Source: DATLSM01 sp049585815
GTDB taxonomy: Bacteria > Actinomycetota > Thermoleophilia > Solirubrobacterales > 70-9
Direction of reading: 5' to 3'
Assembly: GCA_049585815.1 (NCBI GenBank)
Contig: JBAVAR010000011.1
Location: forward strand, 1 to 64,000
DNA: 64,000 nt
In this document: piece after piece, positions 26,816 to 36,800 of the stretch
How the letters are laid out: each line of letters opens with the position of its first letter
How positions within the stretch are numbered: position 1 is the first letter of the stretch
Program-made: the position numbers and the translations under genes
The notes under the pieces: model-generated
What the model was told of the DNA's origin: nothing
Seen by the model: only the letters and a program-made list of their open reading frames with translations
The model's database searches: none

Positions 26816-27475
26816 ATGGTGGCTTCTGAATCATGCCGGTGGCGGATCGCCAGTTTCGACCTCGACGGCACCCTGGTCCGCGGCACTACCGTGAGTCGGC
26901 ATTTGGCTGACCGCTTCGGCGAGAGCGGGCCAATAGCTGAGCTCGAGCAAGGCTATGCATCAGGCGAGATATCCAACGCAATGGTCGCCTCCGAACAGGC
27001 GCGTAGCTTCCGCGGTGTTCCCCTCCAAGACATCGTCTCAAAGCTCATCGACATCCCATGCATTGCGGGCATCAATGCCACCCTTACCGCCCTGGGCGAT
27101 CGGGGTATCGAGTCCCTGTTGGGTACGGTGACGTGGAGCTTCGCGGCGCGGGAGTTCGGTGGGCGCCACGGATTTGCCGCCGTTTCGGGGACGGAGATTG
27201 AGCTTGGTCTCGGCGATATTCCAACCGGCGAGGTCAGCTGCCACTGCGATGAGAGGGACAAGTTGGAGTTCGTTGTCGCCCACTGCGAGGCCAGTGGCGT
27301 CGACCTGTCCGAGTGCATCGCAATTGGCGACTCCCGATCAGACATCCCGCTCTTTAGGGCGGTCGGTTTCTCGATTGCATTAAACGCGACGCCACAAGCC
27401 CGCGAGGCGGCGTCGGTCTCCCTCGACACCGAGGAGTTAACCGACATTCTCGACCTCATTCCCTGGAATGGCTAG
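26816..27475 (+). CDS. HAD-superfamily phosphatase (SerB-like)
   Basis: 219 residues. HAD motif I is FDLDGTLVRG (nucleophile D15, acid/base D17). The C1 cap helices include QGYASGEISNAMVASEQ. A motif-II region reads LGTVTWSFAARE, with T/S after the hydrophobic strand. Motif III is the Lys in DERDKLEFVV, and motif IV is AIGDSRSDIPLFRAVG. The layout matches the phosphoserine-phosphatase-like subfamily (HAD-IB). The substrate is unknown. It starts at ATG 26816, 54 bp from the divergently transcribed GFA gene. Confidence 0.87.
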   Translation: MVASESCRWRIASFDLDGTLVRGTTVSRHLADRFGESGPIAELEQGYASGEISNAMVASEQARSFRGVPLQDIVSKLIDIPCIAGINATLTALGDRGIESLLGTVTWSFAAREFGGRHGFAAVSGTEIELGLGDIPTGEVSCHCDERDKLEFVVAHCEASGVDLSECIAIGDSRSDIPLFRAVGFSIALNATPQAREAASVSLDTEELTDILDLIPWNG

Positions 27476-27712
27476 GTGAGGGGCGAGATGGAGGATCGCT
27501 GGCGATCACGCGCTCCTAGGCTCCTAGCACCGACACAAGGCGAGTTCGACGCCCCCTCCATTGCTCGAACCCCGACCGGTGGATACCAAAAGCCAATTGA
27601 GAGGCGGTCGGGATGTATCGCCTCGGCGCCGCCAGCTGATCACGAGTGCAGCCTTCACCGAACCTCAGCCCTCGCCATCCCTTCTTGATCGGGGCGCCTG
27701 CTTGGTCTCATC

Positions 27713-27910
27713 TCATGCTGTCGTTCTGCCAGCGGCTGGATGATCGCCATGCTCGAGTTCATCGGCATCTAGCACGGCCCAACCGACGCGCTCGACCAGC
27801 TGGCCTGAGAAGTGCTCCGACTCGAGATCGGTGAGGGCAACCCGCTCTCGATACACGACTGTGCTTGCCGCCTCCTCCGGAGGGTCGGTCACTACGAGGA
27901 TCTGGGGCAT
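27713..27910 (-). CDS. Small conserved protein
   Basis: 65 residues with an excellent AAGGAGG ribosome binding site 5 nt before the ATG at 27910. The sequence MPQILVVTDPPEEAAS, VVYRERVALTDLESEHFSGQ, LVERVGWAVLDADELEHG is regular and acidic. I recall similar small proteins in related actinobacteria without a known function. It has no signal peptide or Cys motif. Confidence 0.65.
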   Translation of the reverse strand: MPQILVVTDPPEEAASTVVYRERVALTDLESEHFSGQLVERVGWAVLDADELEHGDHPAAGRTTA

Positions 27911-28136
27911 GGTGCCTCCTTCGTTGTGGTGACTCCGGCAGCTTTTCGGCTGAAGCTTGGCGGCTGGTCAAAATTGGGTAAAGATTCGATTAGAAGCTCA
28001 GCGCCTGCAGATCGCCGTCCCCTCCCCGCGGTGCCCGCGGCGCACCTGGTCCCCGCGCCGCTGAATACGATGGGGTGGCGTCTTCATGTCACGATCTCCA
28101 TGGTGATCGTGACCTTCAATCCAGGACCCAGCGGGC

Positions 28137-28373
28137 GTGGCTGAGCAGGTGCCCGCAGTCTGCGATGTGCTCGACACGATTGAGCGTCGCAACTGGTCGC
28201 GACTGCGGCGGCTGCTGCACCCCGAGGTTCATTGGACGACGGCGATCGAGGAGCACCTGCACGGGCCAGCTGCGGTGATGGCCTGCCTATCTCAGGATCC
28301 CCCGCCTTCACCCCCCGCATTCCACGAGCTGCGCGAGGGGCGCATCGTTCGCTGGATCGATACGCCCGGTTGA
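28137..28373 (+). CDS. Short SnoaL/NTF2-like protein
   Basis: 78 residues from GTG 28137. AVCDVLDTIERRNWSRLRRLLHPEVHWTTA is the opening helix and first strand of a SnoaL-like cone fold, followed by the LHGPAAVMACLSQ helix and FHELREGRIVRWIDTPG, the usual last strand with its conserved Gly/Arg/Ile run. It is shorter than the usual 110-140 residues because the central strands are missing, so it may be a reduced or partly deleted member. Confidence 0.6.
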   Translation: MAEQVPAVCDVLDTIERRNWSRLRRLLHPEVHWTTAIEEHLHGPAAVMACLSQDPPPSPPAFHELREGRIVRWIDTPG

Positions 28374-28467
28374 GGGGTAGGGCGATGTTTCCATCGCGAA
28401 GAAGACCGGTCGGACTGCCTCCAGCTTGGCTCGAGCACTTCTCAGATATACAACCCCGAATCGAGGA

Positions 28468-28647
28468 TCACGTCTCCGGCTCGAAGTCACCCTTGCGGGC
28501 CCCGCACACTGGGCAAAACCAGGTGTCGGGGATATCCTCAAACAGTGTCCCAGATGGGATGCCACCATCTGGATCCCCATGTGTCGGGTCATAGATGTAT
28601 CCACATGAGGTGCAGACCCAGCGGACTGCGGTCGCGCTATCAGCCAT
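28468..28647 (-). CDS. Rubredoxin
   Basis: 59 residues. The iron-binding cysteines are in VCTSCGYIYDPTHGD and FCPVCGARKGDFEP, the two CxxCG motifs of rubredoxin, with the conserved Y-D-P, G-x-P and D-x-P-x-x-W-x-C (DIPDTWFCPVCG) between them. It carries one electron on a single Fe(SCys)4 site in the cytoplasm. Its ATG overlaps the end of the upstream NTF2-like gene by 8 bp, so the two are co-translated. The gene is short and easily missed. A partner oxygenase is not adjacent. Confidence 0.93.
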   Translation of the reverse strand: MADSATAVRWVCTSCGYIYDPTHGDPDGGIPSGTLFEDIPDTWFCPVCGARKGDFEPET

Positions 28648-29056
28648 CTGGGGACCGCTCGGGCATCAAGCCGACCCTCTCCAGCATCTGCTCATCGGTC
28701 AGGTAGGCGCGTGCCTCGAGGATTCCGCCACGGTCCCCTAGGCGGGCGAGCATCGCCGAGGGGGATAGGACGTCCTCGCCCATCAGCACTTCGGAGAGGA
28801 CAAGGAACCGAGCCCGATCCAGGACCCGCACTTCACGCACCCGGACCTGATGTTTGATTGCTGAAACGTCGAGATCCCTGACCCAGCGTCGCAGGCCGTC
28901 ATGTCCGTGATAGATGCGGTCCTCCCCTGCCAGTGACGTGGGGTGGAACTCGATGGCCGGATCCGCCAGCGCTATGAGAGCCTCCGCGTCGCGTGAATTG
29001 AACCCATCGATAAAACGAAACCCGAGTGCCTCCACCGAGTCAGCTACCGTCGACAT
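28640..29056 (-). CDS. SnoaL/NTF2-like protein
   Basis: 138 residues. GFRFIDGFNSRDAEALIALADPAIEFHPTS is the typical SnoaL-like start, followed by YHGHDGLRRWVRDLDVS and the strands HQVRVREVRVLDRARFLVLSEVLM and GGILEARAYLTDEQMLERVG. The fold provides a pocket for small hydrophobic substrates (cyclases, isomerases, limonene-epoxide hydrolases), but no catalytic dyad can be assigned with confidence. It overlaps the downstream rubredoxin gene, implying linked expression. Confidence 0.8.
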   Translation of the reverse strand: MSTVADSVEALGFRFIDGFNSRDAEALIALADPAIEFHPTSLAGEDRIYHGHDGLRRWVRDLDVSAIKHQVRVREVRVLDRARFLVLSEVLMGEDVLSPSAMLARLGDRGGILEARAYLTDEQMLERVGLMPERSPDG

Positions 29057-29127
29057 GGAGCCAGTGTAGGCGGGTCGCGAGCTCCGATGTGAAGCTCTAG
29101 CGCTTGACAGGTCGGTTGGCGAAGCCG

Positions 29128-29925
29128 CTATTCCAGCAACCGCCCGCCATCAACGACGATCTGCGCACCGGTCATGTAGTTGGAGAGCTCGCAGGCAAGG
29201 AACAGCGCCACCCGTCCGATGTCATCAGCCTCACCCATGCGCCCCATCGGGATCATCGCCTCAAAGCCCTCCAGGTTCGCCTGGTCCATATCTCCAGCGC
29301 CGGGTGTCTTGATCCCACCCGGCGCGATCGCATTGACCGAGATGCCATGGGGTGCGAGCTCCAGGGCGACGTTTTTGGTGAAGCCCCAGGCACCGTGCTT
29401 GGAGGCGTCATATGGGGCTAGGCCGACCATCGAGGGATGCAACGCGTCGATCGAGGTGACGTTGATGATCCGACCGCCCCTTCCCTGGGTGATCATCTGC
29501 GTCGAGACGGCTTTCGTGCACAGGAACAGCCCCGTCAGATTGACGTCGATCACTCGTTGGAACGTCTTCAGATCGAGCTCGCCCAAGGGCACCATCGGGT
29601 AGATCCCCGCGTTGTTGACGAGGATCTCCACAGCGCCGAAGACATCGACCGCGTCGTGCACCATGCGCTCGACGCTTTCCGGATTGCTGATGTCAGCATG
29701 AACCGCGAGAGCGCTGTGGGCTCGCTGGGCCTGCAGGGTTTCGGCCGCGTCCTCGGCGGCCAACAGATCCAGATCTGCGATGACGACGCTCGCGCCAGCC
29801 TCGTGCAGGCGGCGGGCGATGCCAAGGCCGATCCCCATCGCCGCGCCGGTGATGATCGCGTTGAGGCCGGTGAGATCGATGAGCGCTCCCAGCGCTGGTC
29901 TCTGTGGTGGGGGGATCGGATCCAT
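29128..29925 (-). CDS. Classical SDR oxidoreductase
   Basis: 265 residues from ATG 29925; an in-frame ATG 12 codons upstream is possible. The cofactor motif is ITGAAMGIGLGIARRL (TGxxxGIG), then VVIADLDLLAAEDA with the Asp that favours NAD, and DISNPESVERM and NNAGIYP. The catalytic tetrad has N (VNLTGLF), S (INVTSIDALHP), Y and K (YDASKHGAWGF). It ends GAQIVVDGGRLLE, as in FabG-like dehydrogenases. The substrate is unknown and there is no operon partner. Confidence 0.92.
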   Translation of the reverse strand: MDPIPPPQRPALGALIDLTGLNAIITGAAMGIGLGIARRLHEAGASVVIADLDLLAAEDAAETLQAQRAHSALAVHADISNPESVERMVHDAVDVFGAVEILVNNAGIYPMVPLGELDLKTFQRVIDVNLTGLFLCTKAVSTQMITQGRGGRIINVTSIDALHPSMVGLAPYDASKHGAWGFTKNVALELAPHGISVNAIAPGGIKTPGAGDMDQANLEGFEAMIPMGRMGEADDIGRVALFLACELSNYMTGAQIVVDGGRLLE

Positions 29926-30131
29926 CCACTGGAAGTTTCCACGCGGGCGCCGGATGGGCATCCGTATTTGGCCGCTGGGTGAGGTTGCGAACTACTGACC
30001 AGAGCGGAAAGTCCTGCGAGTCTCGGCACCGAGCACATTCCTACTCTGGGAGATTTGGGTGGGGCTGGGTTCAGTTTAGATGTAGATTCCGATTAACAGA
30101 GACCGTGAAAGTGGCGCTCGGGAGGGGTTTG

Positions 30132-30494
30132 ATGCGATCCATTGAAAAGTTAACTGCGAGGAACAACCTCCGGAGGCCCTCGATCTGGGCGATTGCCGCG
30201 ATCCTTGTGCTCGCCGTGGTTGGGACCTTGCCTGCGGGTGCCGCGGCAGAAGAAGCAGAAGAAACAACGGCGACAAACTGCAGCTCGGCGCCGCACCACA
30301 TCAGCGATCTGGCCGAGAGTGGTTCGAGCTGCAAGAAGGCGCTCAAGGTCGCGAAGTACGCAATCAAGAACAAGAACAGCTTCAGCTGGACCCACGACGG
30401 TTTTCACTGCCATGGGGAGTCGACTGAGGGCATGCCGCCGATCTCCTTCACCTGCAAGAAGAGCATTTCCCGGATCTACTTCACCTACGAATAG
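30132..30494 (+). CDS. Small secreted Cys-containing protein
   Basis: 120 residues from ATG 30132 with GGGAGGGG upstream. The hydrophobic signal IWAIAAILVLAVVGTLPAGAAA is followed by a mature part of about 75 residues with four cysteines (TNCSSAPHH, SSCKKALKVAKYAIKNKN, FHCHGESTEG, FTCKKSISRIYFTYE), probably two disulfides. The alternation of Lys-rich helix and beta strand suggests a small stable extracellular domain. Its family and role are unknown. Confidence 0.72.
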   Translation: MRSIEKLTARNNLRRPSIWAIAAILVLAVVGTLPAGAAAEEAEETTATNCSSAPHHISDLAESGSSCKKALKVAKYAIKNKNSFSWTHDGFHCHGESTEGMPPISFTCKKSISRIYFTYE

Positions 30495-30609
30495 CGATCC
30501 AATAACCCTCAGGGGCGCGCCTCTGCCTGCGTTGGGGCGGGTTCGCGACGCTGGGGCCGGGACAGAGCAGCGAGGTGGTGAGGCCGGTTCCGGCTAAACT
30601 CCCCGCGGC

Positions 30610-30984
30610 GTGGACTGGCGACTCGAATTGGTGCAGGTCCCCGTTTCCGACGTCGACCGAGCTAAGGCCTTCTACACCGAGAAAGCCGGTTTCAGTGCCG
30701 ATATCGACGCCGATGTCGGCGGTGGGGTTCGCTTCGTTCAGCTGACCCCTCCAGGGTCGCCATGCTCGATCGCGATCGGAACCGGCCTCTCGACGATGGC
30801 GCCAGGCTCGGTCGAAGGCCTGCAGCTGGTCGTCGCCGACGTCGACACCGCCCGCGCAGAGCTCCTCCGGCGCGGGGTCGAGGTTGGTGATGTTCAGGAG
30901 TTCGCCTGGGGCAAGTTCATTTACTTCAGCGACCCCGATGGCAATAGCTGGGCTGTGCAGCAACTTCCGCCACGCCCTGAGTAG
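30610..30984 (+). CDS. VOC (glyoxalase/bleomycin-resistance-like) protein
   Basis: 124 residues from GTG 30610. Two beta-alpha-beta-beta-beta modules: LVQVPVSDVDRAKAFYTEKAGFSADI, then VRFVQLTPPGSPCSIAIG; and LQLVVADVDTARAELLRRGVEVGD, then FIYFSDPDGNSWAVQQLPP. The FSDPDGNSW strand carries the usual metal-ligand region. The substrate is unknown; the family includes dioxygenases, glyoxalases and antibiotic-binding proteins. Confidence 0.88.
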   Translation: MDWRLELVQVPVSDVDRAKAFYTEKAGFSADIDADVGGGVRFVQLTPPGSPCSIAIGTGLSTMAPGSVEGLQLVVADVDTARAELLRRGVEVGDVQEFAWGKFIYFSDPDGNSWAVQQLPPRPE

Positions 30985-31614
30985 CGCCCGCAAGCCACAG
31001 TATTTGCCGTCGAGTGCCAATCACCCTTCCGGGTTGCAGAGCAGGGGCATAAGAAGGAGAGGCGATGCGACACTGGCTATTGGGCGCTCGGCCTCCTGCG
31101 GTTAGCGTCCCGACGCAGTTGCGCCGGCGCGGCGAGGGCGCTGGTCCCATCTGTGTCCACGATCGAAGGAGGGAGTCGTATCCGACCTCACGCCAGGGCA
31201 AAACGCCATCTTCGGATTCCACACCACCCAGGCGGGACTCAATTCTGACCAACTGCTTCCGCTTGGAATGGGGCTGCGGCATCGGTTTTCGCGCGGCCCG
31301 CAGAGCTGTGTCGGGGACTCAATGCCCGACACCTCCGACTGCACCGACATCGATGGCAGAACCCCCGACGGCGACGAGGGGAACGATTCGCTGAGCGAAA
31401 GCGAGCGCCACCGCATCGAGCACCGGCTAACTGTGTTACAAAAATCACATGGAACGCTATCGCCTTGACAATTTCATCGAGTACATCCTGAGCAGCCGCG
31501 GCAGAGAAAATATGGCTCTGTCCCTGATCGCCGCCGGCGGCGTTGTCGGGATGGTCGTCATCGCCCGGCTCTGAACTGAGCGCGCTGGGCGGCGCCGCCC
31601 CATTGCGCGAGTGG
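30985..31614. other. Intergenic stretch with weak short frames
   Basis: A plus-strand frame at 31065 has a good AAGGAGAGG upstream but encodes Arg/Pro-rich sequence without family resemblance. Another short acidic frame begins at 31322. Neither is strong enough to call as a gene. Confidence 0.4.
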
Positions 31615-32988
31615 CTACTCGCCCCGCCCGACCCCATTGGCCACCTCACATGCTTCCTCTGGCCCGATGAAGGGCGACAGGGCGATGTAGGCGCAGATCG
31701 GTGCGAGATGGGGAAGGGCCGCGGGGCCTTCACTTTGGATCTTTCGGTAGGCCAGCGTGTAAATGCCCCCCGTGATTACCTCCGTCGCGATCGGGGCCGC
31801 CGCGGGCGAGCGCTCATAGCCGATCTCGATCAGTCCTCTCAGAGAGGCCAGTGCCTCGGAGCGTCTTGCCAATGCCGCAGGTCCCGCAGCGTAGGCCTCC
31901 ATGATCACCAGACGCGCCAGCGCCGGACGGGAGGCCAGGAAGCTAAACAGTGCCCCGAAGCCTGCCCGCATCGCATGCGGCCAGTCGGGCGCCCGTCGAA
32001 ATACTGGTACCACCACCGCCACCATCTGCGCTCCGGCGCTATCGATCGCCGCCATCATTGCGTCCTCTTTGCCACGGAAATTTGCGTAGAACGTCGTCGC
32101 CGACATCCCTGCGCGCTTGACGACCTCATCGACCGTGGTCGCCGCGTAGCCTTTCTCCGCCGCCACGATTGCGAACGCTCGCAGTGCCCGCTCCGCGTGG
32201 TCGTGGGCCTCCAGGCTTTCCTCAGGTCCGGTCTTCGCCACTCGCCCCGTCAGGCGCAGGGTATGCGGGGGAGGTCGGTAGGAGATCATCAGCTCCCACA
32301 ACTCGCCCATCAGCTTTGGCAGTTCTGCCTCGCGGCCTTCCCGCAGCCGGGTGCTGGTGATTTCGCGCATCGCCCCGACGTGGGCGGTGATCATCTCATC
32401 CGGCATCCCCGCTCGCTCGGGCGACTGGGCCAGCGTCTGGCGCGTCAACCACTCAAATCCCCTCGCCGCCGCTTGCAGTGGTGCCAGTGCCTCTGGTCCC
32501 GCGGCGAACGTCTCGACCAGCGCCATCCGCGCCGCCGCCGGCTGCAGCACCACGATTTCCGCGAAGGAGTCAAACCCCCTGCGCGCCTGCACCTCCCAGT
32601 TTTCCTCCTCAAGTGGCGCGGTCCTTTTCCCGCCAGCCCTCTGCTTTCGCGCGGCCGCCTCCTCGTCACGTTTTGCGGCGTAGGCAACCGCGGCGCCAAT
32701 CATCGCTTCTAATGTCGCCAGGAAGCACCCCTTCTTATCCCCGAACAGGTCATAGAAGGTCCTGCTCGAGACTCCCGCGATCTCCGTCAGCTCGGCGACC
32801 GTGGTCCCCTCATACCCCTTCTTTGCCACGCACGCCACCATCGCCCCGTAGAGTCGCTCGCGCTGGTTTCGCTCCACCTTCTCCCGCGGTGTGCCGGGGC
32901 CCGGGGGAAGCCTTCGTTCCCGCAGCTCTTCTGACTCCCCCCAGGGTGTAGCGATCATTCCGGGGGCGGACCCTAACCCGCGTGACAT
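31615..32988 (-). CDS. Tandem TetR-TetR fusion regulator
   Basis: 457 residues containing two complete TetR units. Unit 1: HTH at about 45-95 (MVACVAKKGYEGTTVAELTE, then GVSSRTFYDLFGDKKGCFLA) and its helical ligand domain to about 240. Unit 2: HTH at about 262-312 (FAIVAAEKGYAATTVDEVVK, then GMSATTFYANFRGKEDAMMA) followed by a second ligand domain (PALARLVIMEAYAAGP). The ligand halves share the pattern (A/L)x(M/L)(A/V)xxE(T/A)(F/Y)AAGPEAL/AAGPAAL, showing an internal duplication. One chain can therefore present two HTHs, like a covalent dimer. The frame is continuous with no stop between units, so this is not two genes. No adjacent target is obvious. Confidence 0.88.
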   Translation of the reverse strand: MSRGLGSAPGMIATPWGESEELRERRLPPGPGTPREKVERNQRERLYGAMVACVAKKGYEGTTVAELTEIAGVSSRTFYDLFGDKKGCFLATLEAMIGAAVAYAAKRDEEAAARKQRAGGKRTAPLEEENWEVQARRGFDSFAEIVVLQPAAARMALVETFAAGPEALAPLQAAARGFEWLTRQTLAQSPERAGMPDEMITAHVGAMREITSTRLREGREAELPKLMGELWELMISYRPPPHTLRLTGRVAKTGPEESLEAHDHAERALRAFAIVAAEKGYAATTVDEVVKRAGMSATTFYANFRGKEDAMMAAIDSAGAQMVAVVVPVFRRAPDWPHAMRAGFGALFSFLASRPALARLVIMEAYAAGPAALARRSEALASLRGLIEIGYERSPAAAPIATEVITGGIYTLAYRKIQSEGPAALPHLAPICAYIALSPFIGPEEACEVANGVGRGE

Positions 32989-33751
32989 CCGCTCGTTTCG
33001 CTCCTCCCCAGTGATAGGCCTGTTAGTTCAATCTTCCTGATCGAGCTCCAAGTCTAATCCCCCTGAATTTAGGGGATTTCCGGCTTTCCGACCAGGCACA
33101 ACCAGCTCTTTGGCCGGCCTTGGTGCCAGTCGCTCGTAGGCAGGCCTGTCCTACCTCTCCAGCTCTGCCTCTTCCCCCTCCCAGCCACCTGGCGATAAGC
33201 CCGCCACGTCTTCGTTTGCGCCGCTACGCCGTCCCGCTCCTGGTTCCCGGGGTGGTGCGGAGTTCCGAGGTGCTCCTTCGATAGGGGCGAATTGGGGTCG
33301 GCGTGATGGTCCATGCTGCCCTGGCCTCGTTTTCGCTGTAGGCGTCGAGGGTTGATGGATCGCCCCGACGTGGGCGAGCTCCCGTGCCGCAAAGTGCTCG
33401 CTCGCCCATGCGGTCACTGGAATCGATCCACTACTCACCCAAGCCCAAGCGGGTTCAAGTGAGGTTCCTCGCCTGAACTGTCCGCTGAGGTGGTCCTCAA
33501 CCTGCCGTTCGACGGACCTGGTTTCGCCCGAATTCAGATACGCAGATTTTTTTGTTCGCTCGCTAGCCTAAACTCTACTTTTCCCTGCGTCAAAGCCATT
33601 TTTCCCGAGCCTCCCACCCTGTGCGATTGATGAATCTCGCTTTCCCCCTTGCAACTGTAGGCATCTTGGTGTAATAGTTTGAGCTGACGCTGCGCAGTGC
33701 GCCCGAGCAATCGGAAAGCGCATTGACGCCACGCCAAAGGGTTTCGGGAAG
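32989..33751. other. Long intergenic region upstream of the secreted-protein operon
   Basis: No gene supported. Open frames are Arg/Pro-rich and start without ribosome binding sites. The region between divergent transcription units (the TetR-TetR gene on the minus strand and the secreted-protein operon on the plus strand) should hold both promoters, but I could not pin down -35/-10 pairs. Confidence 0.45.
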
Positions 33752-33830
33752 TCCACAGGGATCGGACCTCAGCGGGGTCCGAAAAAGGGAAATCCACAGG
33801 GATCGGACCCAGCCGGGTCCAAAAAAGGAG
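33752..33830 (+). promoter_or_regulatory. Two imperfect 41-bp tandem repeats with hairpins before the operon start
   Basis: TCCACAGGGATCGGACC begins at 33752 and again at 33793. Each copy continues into a self-complementary GGACC(T/C)CAGC..GGGTCC hairpin and an A/G-rich tail (GAAAAAGGG, AAAAAAGGAG). The second tail contains the ribosome binding site AAGGAG of the GTG at 33836. The position suggests a 5'-UTR control or stability element. Confidence 0.6.
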
Positions 33831-33835
33831 AGGGA

Positions 33836-36800
33836 GTGGCAGCATCTATTTCGAGGATTGGGGGGGCTCGGGCGATCGCCTGTGCCGCGATTGCCGTCGG
33901 CCTACTCCTCCTCCTCGTCCTCCCGGTTTCGCAGAGCTTCGCCAGCGAACACACTGAAGTGACCGGCGAATACGGCAAGGAAGGCCCGAAATCCAGCGGG
34001 CTCGGCGTTGGCTGTCACCTCGGCTACAACGGTTCCACTGGGCACCTCTATCTCGCGGCTGACGGCAAAATCTACGGTCTCGCCGTCAGTTCTGGCTCGG
34101 CAACCCCGCTCGGCGGCAAATTCCCCGTCACCACTGGAATCAGCACCGGATGCGGCGAACCCGACATCGAAGTCGAAAGCTCGGGCGCCGGCAACATCTA
34201 CGGCGTCCAGTCCGGAGGGAACGGCGAAATCTATGGCTGGGACTCGAGCGGCAACGCCCTCGGGACGCCATGGCCGGTATCCGTCCCAGGTGGCGGGGAA
34301 CTGTGTGGCGTCGACGTCGGCCCGGGCGGTGGGCCATGGGCCGGCGATTACAGCCAGCAGAAAATATTCAAATATTCCGCAGCGGGGACTGCGACTGGGA
34401 CAATCAACGTTGGCTTCAGTCTCTGCAAGCTCGCCGTAGATCACGTCACCGGCGACGTTTACGCCTCCTCTTACGGGGGCGGCCAACTAGTCGAGTTCAC
34501 CGCCTCCAGCGGCTACACCGAAAAAATCACTTTCCCGGCGCCTGGCGGCGAACCCGGTCTTGCCGTCAATGACGCCGAACACAAGCTCTATGTCGGAAAC
34601 GGCAGCTCCACCGTCAAGGTCTATAACACCGAAACCACGAGCCTGATCGAAACGATCACCCTCCCCGAAGAAGGAGGACATGGGCTCGCAGTCGATGAAG
34701 GGACCGACACCCTCTTCGTCGCCATCGGCTCGGGCTCCAGCGGCTACATCGTGGAATATCTCGGGCTCACAACCCCGAAGGCGACGACGGGAGAACCGAC
34801 CGGGAACAGCGAAGTGAGCGGAACCGCGAACCCCAATGGCGTCGGCCCGATCACCGAATGCTACTTCGAATATGGACTCACCACGGCCTACGGAAGCAAA
34901 CAGAACTGCGCCGAGTCGACACCGATCTCAAGCGAAGAGACAGTTCACGCGAACCTGCCGGGCCTGATCGGCGAGGAAACCTACCACTACCGTTTGGTCC
35001 TGACGAACGGCGAACCGCACGTCATTGGCAGGGGGGCCGATAAGACAATCACCCCGCACAACGTCAAAGGCCTGTTCACGGAAGCGGCGAGCGAAGTGAC
35101 ACAGGACTCAGCCATCCTTAACGCCCGTTTCGAAGGCACCAATGAAGATACCCACTACTACTTCGAATATGGGCAGACCACAAATTACGGTCACAAGACG
35201 GCGATCCCGCCGGGCGAAGACGTGGGCGCGACGACCGGGGCCACGCACATTTCCAGCACGATCGCCGGCCTGGAACCCGGTATTACCTACCACTTTCGCG
35301 TCGTCGCCGAAAATTCAATCGGCCTATCGAAGGCAAACGACAATTCCTTCAGGACGAACCAATTGCCGGCGATCATCTCCGATACAACCAGTCACATCAC
35401 TGAAACGTCCGCGGAGGTAGACGCGACGATTAATCCGCATGAATTCGAAACTGACTACTTTGTTGAATACGGACCGACCCCCCAATACGGCTCGATTGCC
35501 CCGATTCCTCACGGCATCCTCGCGCCAGGCAACAGCGCCGAAAGCGTCCCAATCCAGCTTACCGGGCTCCAGGGAATCCGCTATCACTTTCGGGTTGTTG
35601 CGGCCAATCGCTGGGGCCGTGTGGAAACTGAAGACCAGAGCTTCAACTTCTATCCACCATCCTGTCCAAACTCGATCGTGCGTCAGCAGAACGAAAGCGA
35701 GTACCTGCCGGACTGCCGCTCCTATGAGCTGGTCTCACCCGAAGAAACCGGTGCGGTTGAGCTGACCAATTCCGAATTCACCGCGGATCCCTACGCAACC
35801 AATCCTCCCCGGTTCGCTTTTGTGGGATTCCTGGGCGGGATCAACGGCACCGAACCAACCAACTCCGGTGACGATACCTACGTCGCCACGCGAACCAGCA
35901 TCGGTTGGAAAACCCACCTGGTGGGAGTACGCGGCTTCGAAGGACAGGCTTCGGGCCCACTGTTTGCGAGCCCGGACTTCAGCAAGTTTTTGAATTTCGA
36001 TGAACCGCCTTTCTTCGAAGGACAACCCCAGCCACCGCACAACATTCCGTACACCTGGGACAGCGAAGGCAATCCGCTAGGCCGCTTGCCGGCTAATTTC
36101 GAAAGCGTTCCGAAGGCAGAAGAAAACCTCGGCGCATACCAGCCGTCCCCGGATCTGAATCATCTCGCCTTTTCCTCTAGCAACATTGCCTTCACTTCCG
36201 AAGGACTGACGACTCCGCCCGGGTCTGCCTACGACTACAACGTGGCTACGGAAACCACGACATTGATTTCCAAAAAGGCAAACGGTGAAAACATCGAACA
36301 GGAGCCCGGAAACACCAGTGCCACCAAAGAGGAGATCCTCTTTCCAGGTGACAATCCCGAATATGGCGGATACGGCTATGGCTCGATGGCGCCTCCTTAC
36401 CATCCGGGGGTGTCGACTGACGGTTCCCACATTCTGATGTCGACCGCGAGCGCGCCCTACAACCACTTCAACGAACCGCCGAAACCCACGCGACTCTACA
36501 TGCGGGTAAACGACCTCGTAACGTACGAAGTCTCACAGGGGCACGACGTCAACTACGTTGGGATGACTGCCGACGGGACTAAAGTCTTCTTCACCTCCCC
36601 CGAACGGCTGACCTCCGAAGACACGGATAACAGCGTCGACCTCTACATGTGGAGCGAAGCAGGAAACAAGCTTACCCTGGTCTCCAAGGGCGGTGAAGGA
36701 GCCGAAGGCAGTGGAAACAGCGACGAATGCAACGCAACGTGGGTGAGCGGATGCGGGATTCGGCCGCTTGAGACTCAGCATTACACGGATAACTCGATCG

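Noticed and set aside
31065..31394. 109-codon plus-strand frame preceded by AAGGAGAGG
   Set aside because: The ribosome binding site is good, but the product is Arg/Pro/Thr-rich without regular secondary structure pattern or family; left uncalled.
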